A DNA stretch of 64,000 nt. Origin: Sipunculus nudus (lineage: Eukaryota > Annelida > Sipuncula > Golfingiida > Sipunculidae). Of this stretch, positions 46,516 through 59,526 are shown piece after piece. The translations under genes and the position numbers were made by a program. Position 1 is the first letter of the stretch. The number at the start of each line of letters is the position of its first letter. The notes under the pieces are model-generated. The model did no database searches. It was given only the letters and a program-made list of their open reading frames with translations, and was not told the DNA's origin. The stretch lies in the NCBI GenBank assembly GCA_026874595.1, contig CM049306.1:108769142-108833141 (forward strand), given 5' to 3'.

Positions 46516-49350
46516 TAGGTAGACATTAAATGTGGACTGTAGGGCCTGAATAGAACGTTTAATGTGGACTGTAAGGCCTAGTTAGAACATTTAATGTGGA
46601 CTTAAGGGCCTGAAAAGAACGTTTAATGTGGACTGTAGGGCCTGGTTAAAACGTTTGATGTGAACTGTAGGGCCAGGTTAGAACGTTTAATGTAGACTGT
46701 AGGGCCGGGATAGAACGTTTAATGTGGACTGTAGAGCCTGAATATAACGTTTAATGTGGACTGTAGGGCTTGGATAGAACGTTTAATGTGGACTGTAGGG
46801 CCTGGATAGAACGTTTAATGTGGACTGTAGGGCCTTGATAGAACGTTTAATGTGGACTGTAGGGCCTGGTTAGAACGTTTAATGTGGACTGTAGGGCTTG
46901 GATAGAACGTTTAATGTGGACTGTAGGGCCTGGATAGAACGTTTAATGTGGACTGTAGGACCTGGATAGAACGTTTAATGTGGACTGTAGGGCCTAGTTA
47001 GAACATTTAATGTGGACTGTAGGGCCTGGTTAGAACGTTTAACGTGGACTGTAGGGCCTGGTTAGAACGTTTAATGTGGACTGTAGGGCTTGGATAGAAC
47101 GTTTAATGTGGACTGTAGGGCCTGGATAGAACGTTTAATGTGGACTGTAGGACCTGGATAGAACGTTTAATGTGGACTGTAGGGCCTAGTTAGAACATTT
47201 AATGTGGACTGTAGGGCCTGGTTAGAACGTTTAACGTGGACTGTTTGCCCTGGTTTAGAACGTTTAATGCGGACTGTAGGGCTTGGATAGAACGTTTAAT
47301 GTGGACTGTAGGGCTTGGATAGAACGTTTAATGTGGACTGTAGGGCCTGGTTAGAACGTTTAATGTGGACTGTAGGGCTTGGATAAAACGTTTAATGTGG
47401 ACTGTAGGGCCTGGATAGAACGTATAATGTGGACTGTAGGGCCTGGATAGAACGTTTAATGTGGACTGTAGGGCCTGGTTAGAACGTTTAATGTGGACTG
47501 TAGGGCCTGGTAAGAACGTTTGATGTTGACTGTAGGGCTTGGATAGTAGTTTAATGTGGACTGTAGGGCCTGGTTAGAACGTTTAATGTGGACTGTAGGG
47601 CCTTGATAGAACGTTTAATGTGGACTGTAGGGCCTGGTTTGAACGTTTAATGTGGACTGTAGGGCTTGGATAGAACGTTTAATGTGGACTGTAGGGCCTG
47701 GATAGAACGTTTAATGTGGACTGTAGGACCTGGATAGAACGTTTAATGTGGACTGTAAGGCCTAGTTAGAACATTTAATGTGGACTTAAGGGCCTGAATA
47801 GAACGTTTAATGTGGACTGTAGGGCCTGGTTAAAACGTTTAATGTGAACTGTAGGGCCAGGTTAGAACGTTTAATGTAGACTGTAGGGCCGGGATAGAAC
47901 GTTTAATGTGGACTGTAGAGCCTGAATATAACGTTTAATGTGGACTGTAGGGCTTGGATAGAACGTTTAATGTGGACTGTAGGGCCTGGATAGAACGTTT
48001 AATGTGGACTGTAGGGCCTTGATAGAACGTTTAATGTGGACTGTAGGGCCTGGTTAGAACGATTAATGTGGACTGTAGGGCTTGGATAGAACGTTTAATG
48101 TGGACTGTAGGGCCTGGATAGAACGTTTAATGTGGACTGTAGGACCTGGATAGAACGTTTAATGTGGACTGTAGGGCCTAGTTAGAACATTTAATGTGGA
48201 CTGTAGGGCCTGGTTAGAACGTTTAACGTGGACTGTAGGGCTTGGATAGAACGTTTAATGTGGACTGTAGGGCTTGGATAGAACGTTTAATGTGGACTGT
48301 AGGGCCTGGTTAGAACGTTTAATGTGGACTGTAGGGCTTGGATAGAACGTTTAATGTGGACTGTAGGGCCTGGTTAGAACGTTTAATGTGGACTGTAGGG
48401 CCTGGATAGAACGTTTAATGTGGACTGTAGGGCCTGGTTTGAACGTTTAATGTGGACTTAAGGGCCTGAATAGAACGTTTAATGTGGACTGTAGGGCCTG
48501 GATAGAACGTTTAATGTGGACTGTAGGGCTTGGATAGAACGTTTAATGTGGACTGTAGGGCCTGGTTAGAACGTTTAATGTGGACTGTAGGGCCTGGATA
48601 GAACGTTTAATGTGGACTGTAGGGCCTGGTTTGAACGTTTAATGTGGACTTAAGGGCCTGAATAGAACGTTTAATGTGGACTGTAGGGCCTGGTTAAAAC
48701 GTTTAATGTGGACTGTAGGACCTGGATAGAACGTTTAATGTGGACTGTAGGGCCTAGTTAGAACATTTAATGTGGACTGTAGGGCCTGGTTAGAACGTTT
48801 AACGTGGACTGTTTGGCCTGGTTTAGAACGTTCAATGTGGACTGTAGGGCTTGGATAGAACGTTTAATGTGGACTGTAGGGCCTGGATAGAACGTTTAAT
48901 GTGGACTGTAGGGCCTGGTTAGAACGTTTAATGTGGACTGTAGGGCTTGGATAGAACGTTTAATGTGGACTGTAGGGCCTGGATAGAACGTTTAATGTGG
49001 ACTGTAGGGCCTGGTTAGAACGTTTAATGTGGACTGTAGGGCCTGGATTGAACGTTTAATGTGGACTGTAGGGCCTGGATTGAACGTTTAATGTGGACTG
49101 TAGGGCCTGGTTAGAACGTTTAACGTGGACTGTTTGGCCTGGTTAGAACGTTTAATGTGGACTGTAGGGCCTGGATAGAACGTTTAATGTGGACTGTAGG
49201 GCCTAGATTGAACGTTTAATGTGGACTGTAGGGCCTGGTTAGAACGTTTAATGTGGACTGTAGGGCCTGGATTGAACGTTTAATGTGGACTGTGGGGCCT
49301 GGTTAGAACGTTTAATGTGGACTGTAGGGCATTATAGAACATTTCGACAG
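46516..49350. repeat. 32-bp satellite with a 37-unit block duplication
   Basis: About 88 head-to-tail copies of a unit built on AACGTTTAATGTGGACTG followed by TAGGGCCTGGATAG. Variants at a few positions (TTGGATAG, TAGTTAGAACATT, GACTTAAGGGCCTGAA) make units distinguishable. The variant string beginning GTAAGGCCTAGTTAGAACAT at 46571 recurs at 47755, and the GTAGGACCTGG variant at 46955 recurs at 48139. Both offsets are 1184 bp, exactly 37 units. The open frames are meaningless. Confidence 0.95.
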
Positions 49351-51744
49351 ACTCTCTTTGTTCTCTTACAACACCTGCTACCGTACTATATAAAATTGTT
49401 TCCTATTTTCCTATGTTTTACACTACGTGTTTTTTTTATATTTTTATTTTAATATCATGTTTACTATGAGATTACAAAGACACGTCATAATCTAATGTTA
49501 GAGTCACATACACACTAACACACACACGCAACCTGGCTTTTAAGCTTAACCTAGGGAAAATCACCAAAATGATAGAGTACATTTTATATTTATTTCAATC
49601 TTTAATCTTATCTTTATTATTGAAGTCTTAAAATATATAAAATCAGTACTATGAGTAGAGTATATAAGAAAAAACTCATGGGTTTGCAAAAATAGTGTGA
49701 CAACGTTGCTTCCAACTCCCTTAAACAAGATGTTCGTCTACGTGTATTATAGAAGTGAGTACTGTGACTTTCGTATACAAGATTTTTTTATATATATTAA
49801 AATACTAAAAAATAATACCATCATGTATGCACATACCAAAAACTGGCCTTTCAGCTCAATATAAATCAAAAAGTTAATTTCACTTTAAACAAATCACCCG
49901 GCCTCAGGCTTTTGTTTCGAAGCGTTAGAGTCGGGTCATTAATTAAAGTAGGGAAACGACTGGTCAAACTTATCTTATATCGTACAGTAGCCGGCGCATG
50001 GCATCAAATTCGGACATTCCAGGGGACCTTAGTTGAGACAAAGTGCAATGTACAATTAGCTTTCCATGATCCTGTGAACTGGGGCGCCTGTATTGAATAT
50101 ATTTTGATTATCCGCACGATCGATTTCATCCACTTTATGTCCCTGAACGCGAACAATCATAGTATGATATATGTGTAATGTTTAAAATTAAGAATCATGG
50201 CGCGCGCGTCGCTTATCACGCCACACACACAATCTCTTTCCATCACCAGCTTAACTTTATTCATGACATTTTAAGAACATTCATCTTCCATAAATTGTCG
50301 CTGGTGATGTTTAGCCATTGCATACAATTTTACAACAAAAATAGAGGAAGAAATTCAATTTGGTCAAATTTGATTCCATGAACATTTTAGAAAATTCCTT
50401 TTTTTATAAAAAAGACACCAAATGTTTGAGTCAAATTAATTATATATGGTACATTATTAATGAGTCAAACTTTATACATATAATACATTATAATAATACT
50501 CCCCTGCATGCATGGTGAAGTGTGAAAAGCGGCAAATATATTGACAAAACGATTATGCACATCGGTAATAAAGTCAATAAAAGCTAAAACAAAATGAATA
50601 GATCAATAAATAAAATACAGTTCCGTTATAGATTTGTAAATACATCCACGATCAAAACCCAGTCAAGGCTTCAGACAGGACACACTTTTATTACTCTTTA
50701 GTTTTTGAATCTGTTGTTTTATGGTTTTAAACCTTGGCCTTTACTAAAATAAACAAGTAAACACACCTATATGCTGAGTTCATTGTGCCAAATATAGGCT
50801 GAGTATTGATTGAATATCGTCTGGATATTTGGACATGTCTGGGATTTTGAACAGTCCCAAGTATTAGGTCATCTTAAAGGACGTTTGTTAGTAGAATCCA
50901 ATACAGAGGTCTTCCTCGTCAGACGTCTGACAAAAACACCGGTACAATGTACAACGGGTGTCTGTACCGGTAACAAGTGGTCCCTTAGAAAACATAAGCA
51001 CCTGTTTGTGTCTTACCTGAGACAAGCTTAACACATTCTTAAACTGATAACTGTCAATAGCACAATTTATATATGAAGTTCATGTCCATTTTTTCAATTG
51101 TTTATCTTCCCTGATTGAGGTTATGAAATTATAAACACACATGTATTGTTTAATTATATTCAATTCACTGCCCCTTATTCTATCACATTGATCTCAGCCA
51201 TGTATTTATTTACATGAGGTTCTTAGAAGGGTCTGCTGTTTAATATAATTTATTTAATGAAGATTATCAGCTACACAATCAGGTAATAAATACCGTATAT
51301 TGTTCATGTTCACATCATTATTGCCATCAAACTCTTGGTAGTCTATTAAAGGGTCTCCAATGGTTTCTTGTTTTTTTCTTGTCATTTTACTAACGTATAA
51401 ATATACACTGCAGTTTATACTTAATTAGTTCATCTTATAAAATGCAAACATATATCTTTCAAATCTTCATTTCTGTGTTCCTTTCGCGTGTACTTTAAGA
51501 ACCAGATCCGAAGATAATATTTTTTCACTGTGTTTTCAGTGGAATAAGACTTGCCGTTGACAGGTTCAAAGGCTCAAGAGTCACAAGAAAGTCTTATTGC
51601 CAATTATTTCATCTGAATATATATAGGCCTATTAATATTAAAAATATTTTTTTAAAATATTGTAAAAATATGGTTACATCAATAGTGTATGGCCTGGTAC
51701 TATGGTGATTTGGAATGGTGTCTTATATTAAAGGTTAAATCACC

Positions 51745-51749
<5 letters not shown>

Positions 51750-51804
<55 letters not shown>
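51750..51804. repeat. (TA)n microsatellite
   Basis: About 55 bp of TA, followed by a short direct duplication of ATATATGGTAGATAACCC. Confidence 0.95.
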
Positions 51805-51810
<6 letters not shown>

Positions 51811-54724
51811 TATATGGTAGATAACCCATATATGGTAGATAACCCCTTCCGCCCTCCCCCGCCACTTCTGATAAGCGATGAAACTATTTCCGTTTAATAC
51901 ATACAGTTACGTTATAATCAATCGCTTAAAGTATAACCAACAATCATTTAAAGATTTTCATGTTTGTTGGATGGAATGTCTTCTGGATAAAGATGAAGGT
52001 AAACCAGATCAAACGTCTCATCACTACTGGAATCAATGTTTAAAGAAGGCGGTTTAGAAGATCTTAGAGGGGGGGGGGGGGGGTTGAGGGGGGCTCATAA
52101 CGCCTCTGCCGCGAAATGATTGTGGAGGATATTGGGGAGGGGTTATTTCTCCTAAGGTATAAAAAGATTTGACACTTTACGTTGTAATGGTGCAGTTTGG
52201 AGCAAATTCAGTATTTAGATTTTGATTTCTGTGTTATGCTTGTATTTTCCTTTTTATTCCAGAAAATTATTTCGAACGAAAAAGGAGCCCTCCTCCTCCT
52301 CCCCCTCCCCCCCCCCCCCCCCATACACATGCCCGTATATGCACCCCCATAAATGATCTGTCTTTCTGCTCAAATTGACAATGATGTTAAAGGTCCAGCT
52401 GTCTCAGAGCTGTCACTTGTGTCGTAAACCGAAATATTAAACCGACACAAATCGCATATGCACGCAATGACTGTTGGGCATTGTCAACCCTACATGGTAA
52501 ATTCTTTGTCTTTATGTCTTCACTGTTTATAAATTCGGATAATAACCCGCTTAAATGGTTCATAATAATAAAAGAATACGAGGAGGCGAGGAATACAGAT
52601 CATGGCGGAGAGATGTTTATATTGTCGATCCGAATGATGATGTCCTCTGTAAAACTGAGGTCTGGAACAACTCTGGACAAACTCGCTGAAAGGTTGGATA
52701 CATTAAGTATCTGTCACTGCCACATTGACACGCAAGTCCCCATTATCAGCTTTGAGAGATTCCGTCTCGCATTTGACCTTTGGCCTATATACTTCATACC
52801 AGCAACTCATCAGTTATCTCCGGGTCTGGGAATGTGATACGGGTCACTTAGTGCATCTTGTCTGTCCTGCAGAGCTTTACTTTTGGCAGTGTCTGGTTGC
52901 TGGCTACTTGACTGGCGACTATTCCGTGCAGGTTTAATGTGCACACATGCACTGTTGGAATATGTTTTATATGTACAAAACATTAATATTTGTGTGCTAC
53001 AGAGGTTCCACACGTTCTCCCCCGATTTTAAATTGCCTGTGTCTGTCTGTCTGCGGTTTTGGCGACTCCCATATTTCTTGCATTTAATGAGCTCAGATTA
53101 GAATTCAAGCTGCGTTAAAGCCGAACAACATCTGGTCCTTCGGTCCCACAGTGTTTATATTCGTGGTACATTCGGGATTCCGTCTGTGCCCCCTACTTGT
53201 ACTACATGTTACGTTGTTTACTGAGTAACAATTATTTTTATGGCCGTTTTTGAACCCCCAGTTGAATCATGATGGTATTTTCTAACACGGACCGGTGTTG
53301 CAAACCCCACGTTGCAGTTCTTTAGCAATTATAAGCAAAAGTGTGTGCGGTCATTTGGTTCGAGACCATGTCTCCATTGTCAACAGGTTGTTAGGGTAAC
53401 CAGGCAGAATACTCCGGCCATGGCTATATTGGTATTAAATATAGAAAAATGCGGGCTTTCACTGAAACGACAGAAGACGTTATATTCTATCAGCTTCGTG
53501 CTCGTGTTTGTGCATGTTTCGGATGTTTGCCAATACGTACTTTAAACCTGTAAATTATTTTTTAAATATATGTATATATACATATATTTTCTTTTACATA
53601 TAACTAGATAATTACTGAAAACTTTCCTATATTTGCAGGCTAACGGGAACTGTTTAATTATCATACATTCAGGCAAATATCTGCTTGCGTATATGCAAAA
53701 AAATATATATATGTTTAGGAATTATATATAAAGTCGATCTGTATGGTACATTGAGAACACAAAAATTCGTATATTACCACACACATACAAACACGTATAA
53801 ATGTATATGTATATACACACATTCCCACACATCGGCCTTGCTTCCGGAGGTGGGGGGGGGGGGGGGGACAGAGGGACTTGGCCCCTTCATTTTTAGAGCT
53901 GGTGGATGAAGTACATTTCGTCATCCTCACTTTTTATTGAAATAAAACATTTCTTTTTAGCTTTCAAGATATATATAATGCAGTCAGTCAGTTAAAGTAG
54001 TTCATTCATATTTCTCTCAATTTTTTCAAGTATATGTATCTCATAGTTAAATTTAGTATATACTGCGTGCATCACGTCTCCATTGCCTCACTGAATTGTC
54101 ATAAAAGGTCGCCTATGTTTTTGAATGTTTGAATTTATATTAAATCCTGACTCCTTTAGTGATGGAAATTTATCAAAAATATTTTCATATATTGAACATA
54201 TATATTCCCTAATATGTTGTTGGATTGAACTTAAGAAAATACTGGCATTCAACTTGGGAATGGATTTTTGTCTTTTGTTGTAGGGGAGGGGATAATGAAT
54301 AAAACTAAGATGTTCTCTCATTAATATAAAGTCATATCATTCGTTGTAAGGGTTCTAAACAGCGCTGAAATGTCACGTGGTGGAAGGGGTGTTCAGGCGG
54401 TCAGCACCGAGTGGGCATGGTTGTTGTTGCTCTGCCGACTCCTCAGACTTCTATATATCGCCCCTGGGCTGAGCGGCCTGCAGCAGCTCTGGAAGGTCCT
54501 TTGTTTTGAGTGCCATGTACAAAATTATATCTATAGGCTATCTCATCTCTGTCCTTTCTAAATTTCTCCTAAATTTTAGTAAAATAAAATTACCAAATAA
54601 TATGGGGGGGGGGGGGGGGGCTGTCCGTAGATTAGAGCGGATGTCCCCGTTTCGGGGGGGGGGGGGTTGACTCGGGTTCTGTCTTCCATTGGATTGTTTA
54701 CCTCACTTTCTCAGCAAACAGAGC

Positions 54725-54749
54725 ACACACACACACATACACACCCTCA

Positions 54750-54784
<35 letters not shown>
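54725..54784. repeat. (CA)n microsatellite, interrupted
   Basis: CA repeats over about 60 bp with a few TA/CT interruptions. Confidence 0.9.
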
Positions 54785-54785
<1 letters not shown>

Positions 54786-57244
54786 AACACCATTGTGACA
54801 TATCAAGTCACTCCCTCGCCTAGGGGATCTGTCGGTCAGTATCGCTATATAATATTGATTTGGAATGAAGTGAGTCGCTGATCACACTTTGACCTCTGGA
54901 GGTCATTCATGGTCCACTTTACTGTGGCCATAACCTTTATAAAAAAAATCAATGAATTCATTATTGAAGTTCATGCTTGTGACATCACCCCATACATGTT
55001 GATAGTGCGTGTCACTGCAGGGTTATTGATAGACATTATCTGTACACCTCTATTGACAGACTTTACTTGAAGTAAGACTTTATACAAAAAAACATGATAA
55101 ATTAGTTGGATAATCAATGTATACTCGTGCCATATCAAAGACTACATTGGGTGGGGATGATAATTAATACGTAAAACTGGCCATTATTACCAGTTTACAG
55201 ACCGAAATTCAGTAACATATTGATTTAAGCGCCGAATGTACTCGCCCTTTATTTAACTATCTACGTTTATAGTAAACTTTACTTATAGTAAACATAGGAC
55301 CAAGTTGTAAAAGAAAAAACATTCTTATGACGTGGTAATATTTTGAAAATTTATACAAAAACTAACATTAATCTGACACAGGAACTAATTAACACCGGTC
55401 TCGCTCCTGTCAGCAGACAGTAAATACAGCTGCATGCACAGGTTTTTTTGACTACTGAGTAGATGCTATTGAATTAGTTCCTCCCACGGTCTGCTAGCTC
55501 TCGGCCTCCAGTTACACTTCAATCCCGTTACGCTGAGGGATTCCTTTTTTTAAATATTTCTGAACTAATATCAATCTATCAATTACGAATCTTTATTTTA
55601 AGATTCCAAACACTTATAAAAACAGTTAAATCAGTATAATTATTACTTATATTACATGAGACAGTAACTACACGTTTTATCTCACTGTCCATATGCATTT
55701 ATTTAGATGTTTGTGTACAAGTTGGGGTAGTAAGAGGCATATTGATTGTCTGATAATAATAATATATGGAACGAGTAATCACGAAATGTTGTTGTTTATC
55801 TTTCCTACCATAAGTTCAGGTAGGGAAAAAAGTAGTTTTATGGTGACTAGACGTCGACATGTGACCTATATATGAGGACACCGCCCCCAAACAAAGTATT
55901 AGATCATGCTCCGTCGCTACTTGAAGTGTAAAGTTCAGTGACACTTATCCCCTTTTTTTTATACCTAAAAGTAAGAGCATTAGGTGGAGAGGTCTAAAAA
56001 TAGTCACGGGGTCCATGACGTTTGTTTTTGTACAGTTCCTTTTACATATAACCCAACTTTTTTTACAATATAAATGCATCCGATGGGTTTTCAATTGAGA
56101 ACTTACTCATTCAAATGATTGGTAGGACTTACATACACATCACTCTATAAGAAAGCTAAGGAATGTGAGTATAGAAACTTCAATTAAAATATATATGTAC
56201 TACCAAAGTATCGGTATAAATTTCGGTTTCAAAGCGTGCACGTTGACGGCTGCCAAGTGTTTCAGACACATAAATCGAACAATGCCACTAGTGTTTTATG
56301 GTGGCTCGGTTTAAAGCTAGGTAGTAAGGTGATTCTGGTGCACGTCCTTGACAATGTTATTGCAAACACTCCGTTCACAATTTCCGTAATGTTTCCAAAG
56401 GACACCCACAGAGAGATGTTTAGCAAAATAAGTTTGTGAACTACAAAGTAAATTTTGAAATTTATCCATGCACTGAGTCTGATTCAAATTTACCGAAGAC
56501 CAAATTTAAATACATTTGATGATCGAAAAGCCGCCGGTACCGTATACAATATACAAGCTTTTCATTTTTATGCAGTATAAAACAAACTTAGGATAGGCGT
56601 GTTTATTCTCATATTTCATTTCAAAATATACTCTAAGAAAAAGTGTCTTCGAGGGTTTTTCACAGAACCCAAAGGGCCTCTCCTTCTGGAACCTAACCCC
56701 CCCCCCCCCCCCCGAATGTCCGATCCCTAAATACTCCCATGATCCTTGTTTTTTATGATTTTAACGAGCTTGTGGTCGAAATTAGAGAGCATAATTATTT
56801 TATTTGGAGATATACTGAATACGCCTGTGAATGGTTAAGTTGTTTTCAATCCAATTATGGATTAATTTCGATTCGATTTTCCATCAGATTAAGCCTCTTG
56901 GTCATAATAATTTGCCGGAGACGACCAGAGCATACGAACGGGCGCTGCTATACCCATAATTCGTACCGTCCGAGATAGGCGTGTAAAAAAAACAAGATTT
57001 TCACACCCGTGTACCCACTTCGGTGCCAGTTCATATCGTTATCATATAATCATCTGCACATACACACACATATACACACACATACACACAGGCATGCTGT
57101 GCATGTCTGATGAAATGGCAAAAAAGAAATCAGGACGAAGGCGGGTAACCCTTTTTATATACTTTGCCGAGTGAATGGTATACACTGAGTCTGACAAAGC
57201 AACCAGCTCTTCTTGATAAAGGTAACCCATCAGGTAATATTTAA

Positions 57245-58668
57245 ATACTCCCACAAGGCGCCAGGTAGACTGTATTTAAATTATACGACAATAAGGCTTT
57301 CATATAAGACGCCATCAAGACTACGTTCAAACTAGATATTTCTTGGCACCGCAGGTGCCATAGTATCCCAAGCAAATAATCCTCCCCCCCCCCCCCCCCA
57401 TTTTTAAGAATAGGCCCCCCATCTTCAGCAACAATTAATATCAGATCTCACTCATAAAAAAAGGTCATGACCCCAATTTCAATATACATAATTTCCTAAC
57501 CCATGTCTATGTATATGCATAATATGAAAGGAATCTGTCCTTAAGTTTTTTTACTTATAATGCTCACAGTACTGTTAAGTGGCAATGATGGGGTATTAAA
57601 CGGCACGAAAACAAGGAAAAGAATAACAAGTGGCGCTACCAGTTTCTGGTACATGACAACACTATCCAAGATCTTCGGTCAAGTTGATTTTTGGACCAAT
57701 CAATGCATCCCTTATTGAGATATAAATGATTTTGTATGATTTTCACCATATATGGCAATATTCAAGGTCAAGGCCACTCTCATAGGAAAGGTCATGACCC
57801 CAATTTTAATAAACATCATCCCATAACCCATATCTATGTATATGAATAATATGAAAGAAATCTGTCCATTAGTTGTTGACTTATAATGCTCACAGTACTG
57901 TCAAGTAGCAATTTTGGGGGTAACAAGTAAAGAATAATAGGTGGCGCCACCAGTTTCTGGAACATGACAACCCTATCCATGATCTTCCATCAACTTGATT
58001 TTGGGATCAATCAATGAAAGATTTCTTGAATTATTTAAGAATTTGTGTGATTTTCCCCAAAATTGGACCTATTCAAGGTCAAGGACACTCTCCTTGTCAA
58101 GGTCATGACCTAATCGTAAATAGGCGTCGTCCTCTCACCCATATCTATACATATACCAAGTTTGGTTAAGATCCGTGAAATATTTTTTTGAGTTAACGCG
58201 CCAACAAGGTTAATATGCGGCGGCGGCGGCGGCGGCGGCGGGACAGGTATGAAAACATAGTATCCCCCGACTTTGTCTGGGGATACAATTAGACGCCATT
58301 AAGACTATATTCATTAAGACGCCATATAGACCGTGTTAAAATAAGACGCCATTAAGACTGTGTTAAATAAGATGGCCGTAAGACAGTATTCAAATATGAC
58401 ACCAATACGACTGAATTCAATGAGACATCAGTAAGACGTTATTCTAACGGTAAGGTGGGAGTTTATAGCCTGATATCACTGACAATGTCACTCTCATCAC
58501 ACTTTACACTTTGCCTTCCTGGTCTTTCGGGTCTGTTTATCATTACAGCTTATCTCGGCTGCACTGGAAGGTTATTCGGTCTATTAGATTATTCGTTCGT
58601 AGAACTATTCAATTTAGACGCAAAAAGACTTTATTGAATAAGACGTAACTAAGACTGTATTCAAACAG
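57245..58668 (+). repeat. 26-27 bp degenerate tandem array, split by an insertion
   Basis: Units of the type AAGACGCCATTAAGACTGTA followed by TTCAAA occur two to three times at about 57250-57335, six times at about 58290-58445 and twice at about 58612-58668. The block 57345-58288 between the first two parts is an unrelated core-repeat element. Confidence 0.65.
57345..58288. mobile_element. Core-repeat element with (CGG)n, pearl-like architecture
   Basis: Starts near GGCACCGCAGGTGCC, contains a poly-C run (57384-57399) and two units of about 310 bp that share AAGGTCATGACC and GGTGGCGCCACCAGTTTCTGG (or AGTGGCGCTACC), then a CGG microsatellite at 58217-58241, and ends near CTGGGGATACAA. CATAGTATCCC is present near both ends in direct orientation. 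The exact ends are not proved. Confidence 0.5.
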
Positions 58669-59376
58669 GATTATAGGCTTTATCAAATAAAACATCGAGC
58701 CAAACTCGCACGTTTTCGCTCTCTAAAATAGTCACACACACCACAATATGATTAAATTACTAGTATTTTATTAAATGAGTATCCACTCTTAGGGTGATTT
58801 CGTTTTTTACCAGGCAAGTTGTCATTCATTCATCCTTATATATGTGAGTGTAGGTGTGTGTATGTGTGTTGATCAGTTTGTATTACACTGACGAGTATTA
58901 AAAAGGAAGGCTAATATTTGATCATGGTTCAAAGCATGTGTGAATTAATTCAATTAAGATTTACAAGACAAGATCAATTCATGTTTTTGTGTCAGGAAAA
59001 CATATCTGAAGAGTATACTTCAAAGAAAGAAAAGGTAAAGTTTCATTTCTGAAGAACAGGAATTTTAAATTATATTTTGTATCAAACTGATAGATAAAGG
59101 CAGAGCACTTAATAAATTGAGGATGAGATGTAGAAAGACAGTGGAGTTCAGCTTAAAAATGTAAATATCAAAAGCAGCATTGATACGGAAAAGTATAAAA
59201 ATGATACAAAGACCGATGATTTATACGTTATATTTTTCGGGTGTATAGGATATGTCGTCATAAAAGCATAAAGCCAAATCAGCTCTCATACCGGGTGCTT
59301 ATAGAAATTCATCTGATGGACGTTACATGGGCTATCTTGGTAATATTGCTTTCTTCCGGCCATAGCGGAAATGACG

Positions 59377-59526
59377 TCACCATTTTCCATCCTTCAGCAT
59401 TTCATCGAGCCAGTGAACGCCAAAGCTGTCGCCACTAATCCGTCCCAGCATCGTCATCAGCTTCGTGTGTTTCGCAACCAAGTCCACACGCTGAGGCAGG
59501 AATTTGTCTTCTAAGTAGTGTTGAAA
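59377..59526 (-). CDS. Ferritin-like gene, last coding exon only
   Basis: On the minus strand, ATTTCATTGCAG precedes 150 bases encoding 49 residues and a TGA. The peptide runs FQHYLEDKFLPQRVDLVAKH, then TKLMTMLGRISGDSFGVHWL, then DEMLKDGKW. It follows the C-terminal ferritin pattern: H-[YF]-L-[ED]-x2-[FY]-L, then a Val/Ile-rich helix with an L-x2-L-x-R turn, then a short helix E with L-x-x-[FE]. Ferritins store iron in 24-mer cages with ferroxidase sites on the four-helix bundle, none of which is encoded here. The divergent final helix (GVHWLDEML in place of GLGEYLFD) suggests an atypical isoform or a decaying copy. Upstream exons should lie at higher coordinates. I found none up to 64000, so the gene either has a long intron holding the hAT gene or is an orphan exon. 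Confidence 0.55.
   Translation of the reverse strand, partial: FQHYLEDKFLPQRVDLVAKHTKLMTMLGRISGDSFGVHWLDEMLKDGKW

Larger units (their letters stand above)
49351..57244. other. Long stretch with no recognised gene
   Basis: Holds microsatellites and G/C homopolymer runs (poly-G near 52070, 53851, 54604 and 54655; poly-C near 52309 and 56698) but no domain, no convincing exon and no TIR pair that I could find. Frames at 49912-50178 and 52481-52837 start on TTG, not ATG. The ATG frame at 54370-54561 (63 aa, Leu-rich) has no recognisable family. Confidence 0.4.

Noticed and set aside
46516-49350. CRISPR array or a coding repeat protein
   Set aside because: The 32-bp units are contiguous with no spacers, and stops occur in each frame (TTTAATG and CTGTAG recur).
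52481-52837. 118-residue protein
   Set aside because: The frame starts on TTG, has no domain and no splice support.
53357-53368. tRNA or SINE B-box (GGTTCGAGACC)
   Set aside because: No A-box or cloverleaf could be placed upstream at the proper distance.
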